The notes under the pieces: generated by a model
Seen by the model: the letters and a program-made list of their open reading frames with translations, nothing else
What the model was told of the DNA's origin: nothing
Databases searched by the model: none
DNA from: Alphaproteobacteria bacterium
GTDB taxonomy: Bacteria > Pseudomonadota > Alphaproteobacteria > Rhizobiales > JAKIUO01
Direction: 5' to 3'
DNA: 64,000 bases
NCBI GenBank assembly: GCA_024280895.1
Contig: JAJRPI010000032.1
Location: 1-64,000 of the forward strand
Program-made: the position numbers and the translations under genes
Shown here: positions 52,700 to 62,015 of the stretch, in pieces
How positions within the stretch are numbered: position 1 is the stretch's first letter
Layout: every line of letters starts with the position of its first letter

Positions 52700-53317
52700 A
52701 TGAACCAACAAAACAGGCAAGAAAACGACTTTTACGCAAAAGATTTGCGGAAAAAGCTGGGGAGCGCGATGAATAAAGGCCCCTCTATTGTTGTGGAGGT
52801 GCCGCAAAACGCTGCAAGCAAGGCTTTGTGCCCGGCTGCGGTGCTGGTGCCGATCGTCAATCGCGCCGGTAATGCTCATGTCTTATTGACAAGGCGCGCG
52901 GATGATCATCCTCATCATGCTGGGCAGATTTCTTTTCCAGGTGGGAAAATAGCGGCACATGATGAGGGTATAGAGGCGGCAGCCTTGCGCGAAACTGATG
53001 AAGAAACAGGGATTGAGGGCCGTCACATCGAGATTCTGGGTCATCTGGATGCTCATTCCACGGGGACCGGTTTTACCATTTATCCCGTGGTTGGATTAGT
53101 TGAGCCTGCCTTTGATCTCAAGCCTTGTGCACGCGAAGTTGCGGAAATATTCGAAGTGCCTCTTTCTTTTCTTATGATGGCAGAACATTATCGGGTAGAA
53201 AAGATATTCTGGCGTGGTCAAAATCGGGCGTTTTATGTGATCGATTACCGCTCGCACCGCATTTGGGGGGCCACAGCAGCTATTTTGAAAATGCTGCAAG
53301 AAAGGCTGACAGGTTGA
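52700..53317 (+). CDS. CoA-pyrophosphatase-type Nudix hydrolase
   Basis: The 205-residue protein has the CoA-pyrophosphatase signature HPHHAGQISFPGG followed by the Nudix box (GGKIAAHDEGIEAAALRETD, EETGI). The family splits CoA or related nucleotide diphosphates with divalent metal. The ATG at 52700 is used; longer upstream frames overlap the moxR promoter region. It starts a rightward run with the DUF6111 and cca genes (1 bp and 6 bp gaps). Confidence 0.9.
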   Translation: MNQQNRQENDFYAKDLRKKLGSAMNKGPSIVVEVPQNAASKALCPAAVLVPIVNRAGNAHVLLTRRADDHPHHAGQISFPGGKIAAHDEGIEAAALRETDEETGIEGRHIEILGHLDAHSTGTGFTIYPVVGLVEPAFDLKPCAREVAEIFEVPLSFLMMAEHYRVEKIFWRGQNRAFYVIDYRSHRIWGATAAILKMLQERLTG

Positions 53318-53318
53318 A

Positions 53319-53603
53319 ATGACAAGAGTGATGCTGGTTTACACAATATTGCTATTGCTACCCTTCCTCATTTTTGGAGGATGGCGCTGGATTGCCAAAG
53401 GCGCACGCGGCCATAAAGAGGTCATGAACGATGCGCCCGTTCTGGTCCTGTTGCTGATCGGCATTTCACTGGTCGGCGTGGGGCTGTTCTTTCTGGCGTC
53501 CAAAGAGCAAACGGGGACTAGCGGGCGCTATCATCCCCCGATTATCAAGGACGGTAAAATTGTACCTGGTCATTTCGAACAGTCCAGCTCATTGCCGAAC
53601 TGA
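53319..53603 (+). CDS. small membrane protein (DUF6111-like)
   Basis: The 94-residue protein has two membrane segments (residues 5-24 and 40-62) and a C-terminal YHPPIIKDGKIVPGHFE tail characteristic of a conserved alphaproteobacterial family that I recall as DUF6111. It lies between the Nudix and cca genes with almost no spacing, so it is co-expressed. The function is unknown. Confidence 0.75.
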   Translation: MTRVMLVYTILLLLPFLIFGGWRWIAKGARGHKEVMNDAPVLVLLLIGISLVGVGLFFLASKEQTGTSGRYHPPIIKDGKIVPGHFEQSSSLPN

Positions 53604-53609
53604 CCGCGC

Positions 53610-54830
53610 ATGAACCAAGCCCTTCCAACAATTGAAGCCACATGGTTGCATTGTGAGCAAAGTATTGCCCTGCTGGAGCTGTTTGCAAAAAACGGTTACA
53701 CGGCACGGTTTGTGGGCGGTGTGGTGCGCAACGCCTTGCTGGGAGAACCGGTCCATGATCTCGACATGGCCACTGATGCGCTGCCGCAAACCGTCATGGA
53801 ACTGGCAAAAAAGGCTGATTTCAAGGCCATTGGCACGGGGCTTGATCATGGCACTGTGACGGTGATTGTCGGTGATAAAACCTATGAAATCACCACTTTG
53901 CGCGTTGATATGGAGACAGATGGCCGCCATGCTCGTGTAGCGTTTACAAAGGACTGGCATGAGGACGCGGCAAGGCGCGATTTTACCATCAACGCGCTCT
54001 ATGTGGGCGCCGATGGTGTGGTGTTTGATCCGCTGCATGGCTATGAAGATTTGCTGGCCAAAAGGGTGCGTTTTATCGGCGACCCCCATGAGCGTATCAA
54101 GGAAGACCATTTGCGCATCCTGCGGTTTTTTCGCTTCAGTGCTCAATATGGGCAAGGGGGCGTCGATCAAGCGGGCCTTGATGCTTGTGTGTTGTTGCAA
54201 CATGGGCTCAGATCTCTATCTGCAGAACGGGTCAGCTCGGAACTCATGCGATTATTGCTGATGCCGCGTGCATTCGAGGTTCTTGGCATCATGTTCGCAC
54301 ATGGCATGTTGTTGCCGCTGACCAACCGCGTTCCCCATCTTTCGCGACTGCAAAAATGGCTGGCCGTTGAGCGCCAGCTCAAGCAAACCCCAAGCGCACT
54401 TCATCGGCTTGGGGCATTATTCATGTTGAGCAGTACGGACGCCAATATGCTCGCCAGTAAGCTGCGGCTCTCCAACGAAGCAAAGCGGGAGCTTAAACTT
54501 TGGAAACAAGAGACGGGTATCAATGACGTTCTTGATGAGAAAAGCGCGCGTATTTTGCTCTATCGTTTGCAAGACAATTATAAAATGAGCGTGGCCATCA
54601 ACTGGTTATTGTCGCGCGCCGGTGCGGGTGATCCCAAATGGCGCAAGCTCTATGATTTGCCAGAGCGCTGGCAGCCACCGGTTTTTCCGCTGAGCGGACA
54701 AGATTTGCTGAATGCGGGCATGTCGCCAGGCCCAGCGGTTGGTAAAAAGCTGAAGGAGCTTGAAGAGGCATGGATCAACGCTGAATTCACATTGTCGCGA
54801 GACGGTATGATCAACCAACTCAACACTTAA
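53610..54830 (+). CDS. cca: CCA tRNA nucleotidyltransferase / poly(A) polymerase family
   Basis: The 406-residue protein has the class II nucleotidyltransferase motifs ARFVGGVVRNALLGE and HDLDMATDALP (DxD), RRDFTINALYVGADG and RIKEDHLRILRFFRFSAQYG. It adds or repairs the 3' CCA of tRNAs, although both tRNA genes in this window encode CCA. It is the last gene of the Nudix-DUF6111-cca run and converges with bpt. Confidence 0.92.
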   Translation: MNQALPTIEATWLHCEQSIALLELFAKNGYTARFVGGVVRNALLGEPVHDLDMATDALPQTVMELAKKADFKAIGTGLDHGTVTVIVGDKTYEITTLRVDMETDGRHARVAFTKDWHEDAARRDFTINALYVGADGVVFDPLHGYEDLLAKRVRFIGDPHERIKEDHLRILRFFRFSAQYGQGGVDQAGLDACVLLQHGLRSLSAERVSSELMRLLLMPRAFEVLGIMFAHGMLLPLTNRVPHLSRLQKWLAVERQLKQTPSALHRLGALFMLSSTDANMLASKLRLSNEAKRELKLWKQETGINDVLDEKSARILLYRLQDNYKMSVAINWLLSRAGAGDPKWRKLYDLPERWQPPVFPLSGQDLLNAGMSPGPAVGKKLKELEEAWINAEFTLSRDGMINQLNT

Positions 54831-54850
54831 CCCTAAACACTCAAAACTGG
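54816..54850. repeat. solitary copy of the four-helix-bundle cassette end
   Basis: CAACTCAACACTTAACCCTA followed by AACACTCAAAACTGG is close to the right end of the 19286-19733 cassette. It overlaps the last codons of cca. A second solitary, weaker copy lies at 15553-15575. Confidence 0.45.
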
Positions 54851-54853
54851 AGG

Positions 54854-55627
54854 CTATGCCTCCTCGGCGTCTTGCCAGCCATTGGGGGTTAGTCTTTGTT
54901 GCGGCGTGAAGCGGGCCTTATAAGACATTTTGCGGCATCCATCGATCCAATAGCCAAGATAGACGAATGGCAGGCCCTGTCGGCGGGTATAGTCGACATG
55001 TTCCAAAATCATATAGCTGCCAAGGCTGCGCGGCTTGTATTGGGGATCAAAGAAGCTGTAGACCATCGATATGCCATCGCTTAAGCGATCGCAAAGGGAC
55101 ACAGCAATCAGCGGATTTTTTTTGACGGGCGTGTCGGTTTCATCGCTGTCGGCAAGTTCGTCAAGCGTTGGCCGCAAGCGATATTCGGTCAAAAAAGTAT
55201 CGGCTTCGCTTTCCTCTATCATCATGGAAAAGTCGAAATGATCCATATCGGCCATGCCGCCATCGCCATGGCGCGCGTTGATATATTTGTTAAACAAATC
55301 ATATTGCTCGCTGGTGGCTTTGCGTTTTACACGCTCGGCAACCAGATCCATATTGCGCTTTTTGAGGCGCTTGAAACTCTTGCTGGGCTCGAATTGATGG
55401 ACAATGATGCGCACCGATACGCAGGCATGGCAATCATTGCAATAGGGTAGGTAGGCGACGTTTTGCGAACGCCGGAAGCCATTGCGAAGAAGTTTGTCGA
55501 TGAACGGAGCGGGTTTGTCAGGGGTCAGATGCGTGAACAGTTTGCGCTCCAGCCTGCCCGGCAGATAGGGGCAAGGCTGCGCCATGGTGACATGGAAGTC
55601 TGGAAAAAAGCTACTTTGGTCTGTCAT
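54854..55627 (-). CDS. bpt: aspartate/glutamate leucyl-transferase (Bpt, arginyltransferase family)
   Basis: The 257-residue protein has the aminoacyl-tRNA-protein transferase core CPYLPGRLERKLFTHL, NGFRRSQNVAYLPYCNDCHA, CVSVRI and GYWIDGCRKMSYKARF. It transfers leucine from Leu-tRNA to N-terminal Asp or Glu, marking proteins for ClpAP. The ATG at 55627 has AGGACG upstream; an ATG eight codons earlier is possible. It converges with cca. Confidence 0.9.
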   Translation of the reverse strand: MTDQSSFFPDFHVTMAQPCPYLPGRLERKLFTHLTPDKPAPFIDKLLRNGFRRSQNVAYLPYCNDCHACVSVRIIVHQFEPSKSFKRLKKRNMDLVAERVKRKATSEQYDLFNKYINARHGDGGMADMDHFDFSMMIEESEADTFLTEYRLRPTLDELADSDETDTPVKKNPLIAVSLCDRLSDGISMVYSFFDPQYKPRSLGSYMILEHVDYTRRQGLPFVYLGYWIDGCRKMSYKARFTPQQRLTPNGWQDAEEA

Positions 55628-55873
55628 ACTCTGGGCGTCCTGATCTTTCATCTATCTTAGCGGATAATCCAAGCTGTGAGAAATAAAAGGCAAATTTATG
55701 TAATTTTATTTTTGTGTGGTGTTTTTTTGCGGTTTTTCATAAAGCTGTTAAAAACTGCAAAAGAAGTAGAGCTTCGCCCTAAGGTTGCCCGAATCATGAC
55801 AATAATACAGCTTCAATAAGTGCCGGGGTTCGCTCACGGGGGGCACGCAACAATCAACTCTTCAAGGTGGGGC

Positions 55874-57166
55874 ATGGAAAACAACAAGCTGGGATCATCA
55901 ATCGCTGTTATGAACGCAAAAGGAGGGGTTGGTAAGTCAACCGTGACCCTCGCCATTGCAGAAACTCTTTCTTATTATTACGGTAAAAAAGTGCTGGTAA
56001 TTGATAGTGATGCCCAGATTAGTATCAGCGTGATGCTGATGCCGTTTGACGATCTCAATCAAAAACGCTCCGATTGGAAAACCCTTGTGGGGCTGCTGCA
56101 CCAGACCTTGATCCTTGGTCAAACCCCCGACTGGAAAGATTTTGTTACCCCGCATGTGTCTGACGTGGACGATACTCACAATATAGATTTGCTGCCAGGT
56201 GACCTGCGCTTGACGCTGGTGGAGCGAGCCGTCACGGAAGCTGATCGTCATGAACAGATGCGCGGCCTTGTGCGCTCTGTTCTGGCCGAGGCGCGGCTCA
56301 AATATGATTTTGTATTTATCGATTGTCCTCCCGGTCTCTCGCTACTGACCGAGATCTGGTTGCGCGAAGCCGATTATCACCTGGCACCGGTGAAACCCGA
56401 TTTTCTGGCGATTGCCGGCCTTGAAATGTTCCGCGAGTTCAAGAAAATAAATCCAGATCTCAAGATGGCGCAAAATCTTGGTATTTTGATCAATATGAAA
56501 AATCGTCAATCCGCAGAAGACGACACCTACCATGCCATTTTGACCAATGATGAGGAAAGCAATTGCTTCCCCGATGCCATTCCCCATATGGCCCCTATTC
56601 AGCATGCTGCAAGGTTTAATCCTGAAAGTCGCTCGTTCACGGCAAAATATCCAGGTTCTGCGGGAGATGCGTTCCGCAATACGGTTCATGAATTGCTACT
56701 GCGTATTGGCGATGCACAAGAGGCTTTTGCCCAAGCGCGCGGCGAAGAGCCCGATGAAGTCCACGAGGAGCCTGTGGCAGAGGTAATCGAGGTGCAAACT
56801 GAAGAACGGAACGAGGTCGAAGCGCTTCAAGTAGTTGAAACTCAAGCAGAACCAGCAGCCCAGATCGAGACGCCAATAGCAGCTGAGGCTATAGCAGCCC
56901 CCGTTCTTGAGGCACAATCGCTTGAAACACACGAACAGTTTGAGGTTCAACAAGTTGCGGATCACCAGCGTTCCGCCAATATCCCGCGCACTGTTGATAT
57001 TGCCTCGCGATTTGCGCCTGCACCTGGAGTTGAGGCGGTCTCGGCGACAGCCATGGAGGCGGCGCCATTGGGCTTGGGCACTCCTGCTCCACAACCCTCA
57101 GGCTTTGTGAAAACTGCTGTAGGCGACATGCCGTTGGGCCATCCCCAGGCTAAAACACCTGTATAA
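55874..57166 (+). CDS. ParA-family ATPase with acidic C-terminal tail
   Basis: The 430-residue protein has a deviant Walker A (NAKGGVGKSTV, residues 15-22 core), Walker B (YDFVFIDCPPGLSLLTEIW) and VLVIDSDAQISIS. Residues 1-290 match ParA/Soj-type ATPases; residues about 300-430 are a Glu/Val/Ala-rich, probably disordered tail. No parB is adjacent, so it is an orphan ParA, perhaps positioning a cargo such as a chemosensory or polar complex (inference). AAGGTGGGG precedes the ATG. It converges with hemB. Confidence 0.85.
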   Translation: MENNKLGSSIAVMNAKGGVGKSTVTLAIAETLSYYYGKKVLVIDSDAQISISVMLMPFDDLNQKRSDWKTLVGLLHQTLILGQTPDWKDFVTPHVSDVDDTHNIDLLPGDLRLTLVERAVTEADRHEQMRGLVRSVLAEARLKYDFVFIDCPPGLSLLTEIWLREADYHLAPVKPDFLAIAGLEMFREFKKINPDLKMAQNLGILINMKNRQSAEDDTYHAILTNDEESNCFPDAIPHMAPIQHAARFNPESRSFTAKYPGSAGDAFRNTVHELLLRIGDAQEAFAQARGEEPDEVHEEPVAEVIEVQTEERNEVEALQVVETQAEPAAQIETPIAAEAIAAPVLEAQSLETHEQFEVQQVADHQRSANIPRTVDIASRFAPAPGVEAVSATAMEAAPLGLGTPAPQPSGFVKTAVGDMPLGHPQAKTPV

Positions 57167-57224
57167 AGTCCCGGCGGACACTCTTTCGCCGATTAATAAG
57201 GCGGACCGGGTATTTTCAGGCGGA

Positions 57225-58484
<1,260 letters not shown>

Positions 58485-58636
58485 ATGAAGACGCTTGCCG
58501 CTGAAATGTTTGGTATTTTCTGGCTGGTTCTGGGGGGAGATCTACCAGTGCGGTACTGGCGGTAGCGTTTGCAGAAGTGGGCATTGGTCTTTTGGGCGTG
58601 TCTTTTGCGTTTGGCCTGACGATCCTGTCTTGCTAA
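58485..58636 (+). pseudogene. aqpZ: broken aquaporin Z
   Basis: The frame opens [18 protein letters not shown], the standard AqpZ start. After a frame change near 58540 it continues [20 protein letters not shown] and FAFGLTIL, then stops at TAA (58634-58636). The first membrane helix and part of the second are preserved; the NPA boxes and the rest of the channel are gone. Both the frameshift and the loss of about 180 residues show it is a remnant. Confidence 0.75.
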
Positions 58637-58750
58637 ACGGCGCACGCATTTTTTTAAGGATCGGTATTGCGCCCTTGTGGAGAGCTTCAATTAGGCTTAT
58701 TCTCTAAATGGTTTAGAAATTCGGCAATTTTAAATGACAGGATGAAGGCT

Positions 58751-59095
58751 ATGATTTATCGGGCGCGAATACTGGATAACAGGCCCCTTGCATGGGGATT
58801 GATGGCGGGTATCGGGTTGGCTCTTTTAATGGCCAGCACTTTGAGTGCGCAGGCAAAGATCAAATGTGAGGGACGTTTCCAGATTGTCAAAGGCCAAGGG
58901 AAAATTTCGACCCCCTATTGCGAAGATAATTATCTGGCAGCGGTTGCCCGGTCTTATGGCCGCAAGGTGAGCGGATCGTCCATACGACACAATCCTAACC
59001 TCAAATCTGAGGTTTGCCGGCAGGTTGGCCATGACTATCGCCTCACTGATATTTGTGCCGGCCATACGTCAGACGGAAATCGGCGACCATATTAG
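58751..59095 (+). CDS. exported small Cys-containing protein, unknown
   Basis: The 114-residue protein has an N-terminal signal sequence (about residues 15-34, LMAGIGLALLMASTLSAQAK) and a mature domain with four Cys: IKCEGRFQIVKGQGKISTPY, CEDNYLAAVARSYG, EVCRQVGHDYRL and DICAGH. The even spacing suggests two disulfides. The family is a conserved alphaproteobacterial hypothetical, as I recall. The ATG at 58751 has AGGATGAAGG before it. It converges with queF. Confidence 0.65.
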   Translation: MIYRARILDNRPLAWGLMAGIGLALLMASTLSAQAKIKCEGRFQIVKGQGKISTPYCEDNYLAAVARSYGRKVSGSSIRHNPNLKSEVCRQVGHDYRLTDICAGHTSDGNRRPY

Positions 59096-59119
59096 GCAGT
59101 TTGCCTGATATGGAAGAAA

Positions 59120-59584
59120 TTAGCCGCGTCCGCGATAAGTCGGGACGCCCTGATCGGGGAGCCATAGATCTTTTGGTGGCTCCCCCGTTTGCCAGAACAC
59201 GTCGATAGGCATGCCGCCGCGCGGATACCAGTATCCACCGATGCGCAACCAGCGTGGCTCCAGCTCCGCGACCAGACGCCGCGCAATGCCAATGGTGCAA
59301 TCCTCGTGAAACGCGCCATGATTACGGAACGCTCCCAAAAATATTTTCAGCGATTTGGATTCGATCAGCCATTGGTCAGGCACATAGTCAATGACCATAT
59401 GCGCGAAGTCCGGTTGACCCGTGAGCGGGCACAGTGACGTGAACTCTGGCACGGTAAAACGTACCAGCGCATCGGTGTCTTTTTGCGCGTTTGGCACCTT
59501 TTCGAGCAGAGCTTCGTCCGGGCTGTCTGGCAGCTTTGTCTGCGCACCAAGCTGGGTCAGGTTTGAAACATCAGTTTTTGTCAT
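59120..59584 (-). CDS. queF: NADPH-dependent 7-cyano-7-deazaguanine reductase
   Basis: The 154-residue short-form QueF has the catalytic Cys in [14 protein letters not shown], the Asp immediately after in the same block, and the family motif [20 protein letters not shown]. It reduces preQ0 to preQ1 in queuosine synthesis. queC for the same pathway lies 1.7 kb away on the same strand, and a TrpD2-like gene is between them. Confidence 0.95.
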   Translation of the reverse strand: MTKTDVSNLTQLGAQTKLPDSPDEALLEKVPNAQKDTDALVRFTVPEFTSLCPLTGQPDFAHMVIDYVPDQWLIESKSLKIFLGAFRNHGAFHEDCTIGIARRLVAELEPRWLRIGGYWYPRGGMPIDVFWQTGEPPKDLWLPDQGVPTYRGRG

Positions 59585-59599
59585 TGGTCTCTTCTAGCG

Positions 59600-60607
59600 C
59601 TAGGCGACCTTGGCGAAATAGGCAGTGTCGCGGCTTTGCCACATGGTAACGGCCAGCTTGTCGGCGTCCTCGATGCTATCGGCTTTGCCGAGTAGTTTGA
59701 GGGCGATGGCCAGCGTACCGGTCACCGAAGCCTGTCCATATTCGTCTTCAATCTCTCCGCGCCAAAGAGCGGCGAGGCGTTGCACGTCCATTTCTTCATC
59801 GACGGGCTGACGCGGGTCTGCGGTGAGCCGCGGCCAGCGCTCCATGCTGATGTCGCCATCGCGCAAGATCTGTACATCTGTTGGCTTGTTGGCGCGCCGT
59901 TCGATCTCGCCGCCTTCGCCGCGAAATACTGCCATATTGGGCTGGCCCAGATATTTGCCGGCATGGGTATGAGTTTCCAGGAAACCGCGATGGAAAATGC
60001 CTTGCAACATGGTGGGCGCGTCAAAGGGATTGATCATGCGAGAGATCGTATGCACCGGTGTGCGCAGGCCAAAAATAGGGCGCAGCTCAATGAGGTCACG
60101 CATTTTCGGGCTGAGGCCTTCGAGCGGCACATAAGCAAAATTGCGGGCATCCAGTGCTTGTGCGGCCTCTTCAAGTGTTTCTGTAACAGGGTATCCAAGC
60201 GCCTCAAGAGTTTCTCTTGTATAGACGCGGCCCGGCGTATGGCCTTCGGTGCCGTGCATGAAGACGCGCACGCCGTTTTGTGACAGCAATAATGCGGAGA
60301 GCACAAACCAGGGAAGCTGGCGCCGTTTGCCCGCATAAGACGACCAGTCAATATCGACCTGTGGTTTTTCAGCTGGCAGATCAAGACGCGACTTGATGGC
60401 TTTGACAAAGCCAGCGACTTCCTCGGGGGTCTCTTCTTGAAAGCGCTGCAGCATCAAGAAGGCACCAAGCTGTTCGGGCAGGGCGATGCCATCAATGATC
60501 ATGCCCATGGCTTCATCGGCTTCTTCAAGTGTCAATGAACGAGACAAAGTCTTGCCACGCCCCAAAATAGCGATGAATTTGGCGAATGGATGCAATTCCG
60601 GCATCAT
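59600..60607 (-). CDS. TrpD2 / YbiB-like anthranilate phosphoribosyltransferase relative
   Basis: The 335-residue protein has the N-terminal helical domain of the nucleoside phosphorylase/TrpD fold (LTLEEADEAMGMIIDGIALP, QLGAFLMLQRFQEETPEEVA) and the central DIDWSSYAGKRRQLPWFVLS. The PRPP-binding GTGGD motif of true TrpD is missing, as in the YbiB/TrpD2 group, which binds nucleic acid rather than making tryptophan in characterised cases. Two ATG codons overlap at the start; GGGAAGGG lies upstream. A frame reaching to 60811 is rejected. Confidence 0.8.
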   Translation of the reverse strand: MMPELHPFAKFIAILGRGKTLSRSLTLEEADEAMGMIIDGIALPEQLGAFLMLQRFQEETPEEVAGFVKAIKSRLDLPAEKPQVDIDWSSYAGKRRQLPWFVLSALLLSQNGVRVFMHGTEGHTPGRVYTRETLEALGYPVTETLEEAAQALDARNFAYVPLEGLSPKMRDLIELRPIFGLRTPVHTISRMINPFDAPTMLQGIFHRGFLETHTHAGKYLGQPNMAVFRGEGGEIERRANKPTDVQILRDGDISMERWPRLTADPRQPVDEEMDVQRLAALWRGEIEDEYGQASVTGTLAIALKLLGKADSIEDADKLAVTMWQSRDTAYFAKVA

Positions 60608-60756
60608 GAGACAAGACCCTTCCCGAAGTTTTGACGCACCATTGAGGCGCTTTGTTATATCAGACAAGGCTAATATAAGCAGTGTCGTGCACTTCGGCAA
60701 GGGCTTGCATTCCCTAAGGTCAACGCCATAATGGTTTGAGCAAAGAGGAGAGGGTG

Positions 60757-61302
60757 ATGATTGAACTATCAATGAAAGAAGCCATTGAACTTGGCACCTT
60801 GGCGATTGCATTGATTGTCGCTTGGACGGGGCTGCGGGCTGGTAAAACGGCTGAAAAGGCCGCCGAGGCGCAACTTGATGCGGTGCACGCTTCTGTTATT
60901 GGAACGACTATTGATGATTATCAGCGGCTGGGACGTGATATGGCGACGCTAATCGACTGGTATCGAGAGACGCAAAGCGAGGGGCAAAACTTTCTTGAAG
61001 TTTATGCAAGCGATCGGGCCGGGGTTGATCATATTTCGGGGGCACGGCGTAATGTGCGGCTATATTTCCAAAAATGTGCGCAGCTATTGAGTTCTGGCTC
61101 CATTTCTCCAAAAGTGTTTCACGCCATCGCCTACAAGAAAGGCCTCAATGTGCTGCACCGTATTGTCATCCCGCTGGAGCATCTCAAGCTGCGAGACGAG
61201 CAATCGTTTTTCGATGAGAACAGTGAGATGAAGATCTATCAGGCCGGTAAATATCAGCAATGGGGCGACGGTCTTTTTACCTTCGAGCGCCTCAATCGAT
61301 AA
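60757..61302 (+). CDS. membrane-anchored protein of unknown function
   Basis: The 181-residue protein has one N-terminal membrane helix (about residues 9-26, LGTLAIALIVAWTGLRAG) followed by a helical cytoplasmic domain (KTAEKAAEAQLDAVHASVIG, DDYQRLGRDMATLIDWYRE). AAGAGGAG precedes the ATG at 60757. It ends directly at the stop of the convergent queC gene. No family is recognised. Confidence 0.65.
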   Translation: MIELSMKEAIELGTLAIALIVAWTGLRAGKTAEKAAEAQLDAVHASVIGTTIDDYQRLGRDMATLIDWYRETQSEGQNFLEVYASDRAGVDHISGARRNVRLYFQKCAQLLSSGSISPKVFHAIAYKKGLNVLHRIVIPLEHLKLRDEQSFFDENSEMKIYQAGKYQQWGDGLFTFERLNR

Positions 61303-61959
61303 TTATGACAGCAGGGGATCTGTAAGGCCATTGGCGGCAAAAGCTTCTGACCGCTCAACGCAACTGCCACATTCCCCGCAAGGAGTATCACCGCCCGTAT
61401 AGCAGGTCCAGGTCTGGCCAAAATCAACTTCAAGCGCCGCGCCGCGCCGGACGATTTCAGGCTTGTCGAGATGAAGAAAGGGTACCTGCAGGTCAATAGT
61501 CTGCCAATCGCAGAGCTTAAGAGCCTGTTGCATGGCAGCGACAAAATCAGCACGGCAATCGGGGTAGATTGCATGATCACCGCTATGAGCCCCATAATAG
61601 AGAGCGCTACGGTCTTGGGAGAGCGCAACGCCAGCGGCAATCGATAACATGATCATATTGCGATTGGGCACGACCGTTTGCTTCATGCTTTCATCCTCAT
61701 AATGGCCATGAGGGATCTCTTCATCGCTATTGCTCAATAAAGCGCTATTGAACAGGGCATTGATAAAAGGCAGGGCGACGATGGTGTGCTCTATGCCCAG
61801 CTGCTTTGCCTGAGCTGCAGCGCAAGTCAGCTCGCGAGTGTGCTTTTGCCCGTAGTCAAAGGACAAAGCGGCAAGCTGGCAATCGCCCCGCGCCACGACC
61901 TCAAAGGCCAGCACGGTTGAATCAAGGCCCCCGGACAAAATGATCAATGCTTTTTTCAT
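61303..61959 (-). CDS. queC: 7-cyano-7-deazaguanine synthase
   Basis: The 218-residue protein has the PP-loop SGGLDSTV, FDYGQKHTREL, VPNRNMIMLSIAAGVA and the C-terminal zinc cluster CYTGGDTPCGECGSC followed by VERSEAF. It makes preQ0 from carboxydeazaguanine and ammonia with ATP. With queF nearby it indicates that the organism makes queuosine de novo, although queD and queE are outside the window. Confidence 0.95.
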   Translation of the reverse strand: MKKALIILSGGLDSTVLAFEVVARGDCQLAALSFDYGQKHTRELTCAAAQAKQLGIEHTIVALPFINALFNSALLSNSDEEIPHGHYEDESMKQTVVPNRNMIMLSIAAGVALSQDRSALYYGAHSGDHAIYPDCRADFVAAMQQALKLCDWQTIDLQVPFLHLDKPEIVRRGAALEVDFGQTWTCYTGGDTPCGECGSCVERSEAFAANGLTDPLLS

Positions 61960-62015
61960 AGGCCGGTTTTAGGGGAAGATCGCGCGAGCTGCAACCGTGC
62001 TTGTGGGCTTATCAA

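Noticed and set aside
57167-57224. Bidirectional terminator between the ParA gene and hemB
   Set aside because: GTCCCGG / CCGGGT and CGCC / GGCG can pair, but the stems are short and the T tract is poor, so I do not list it.
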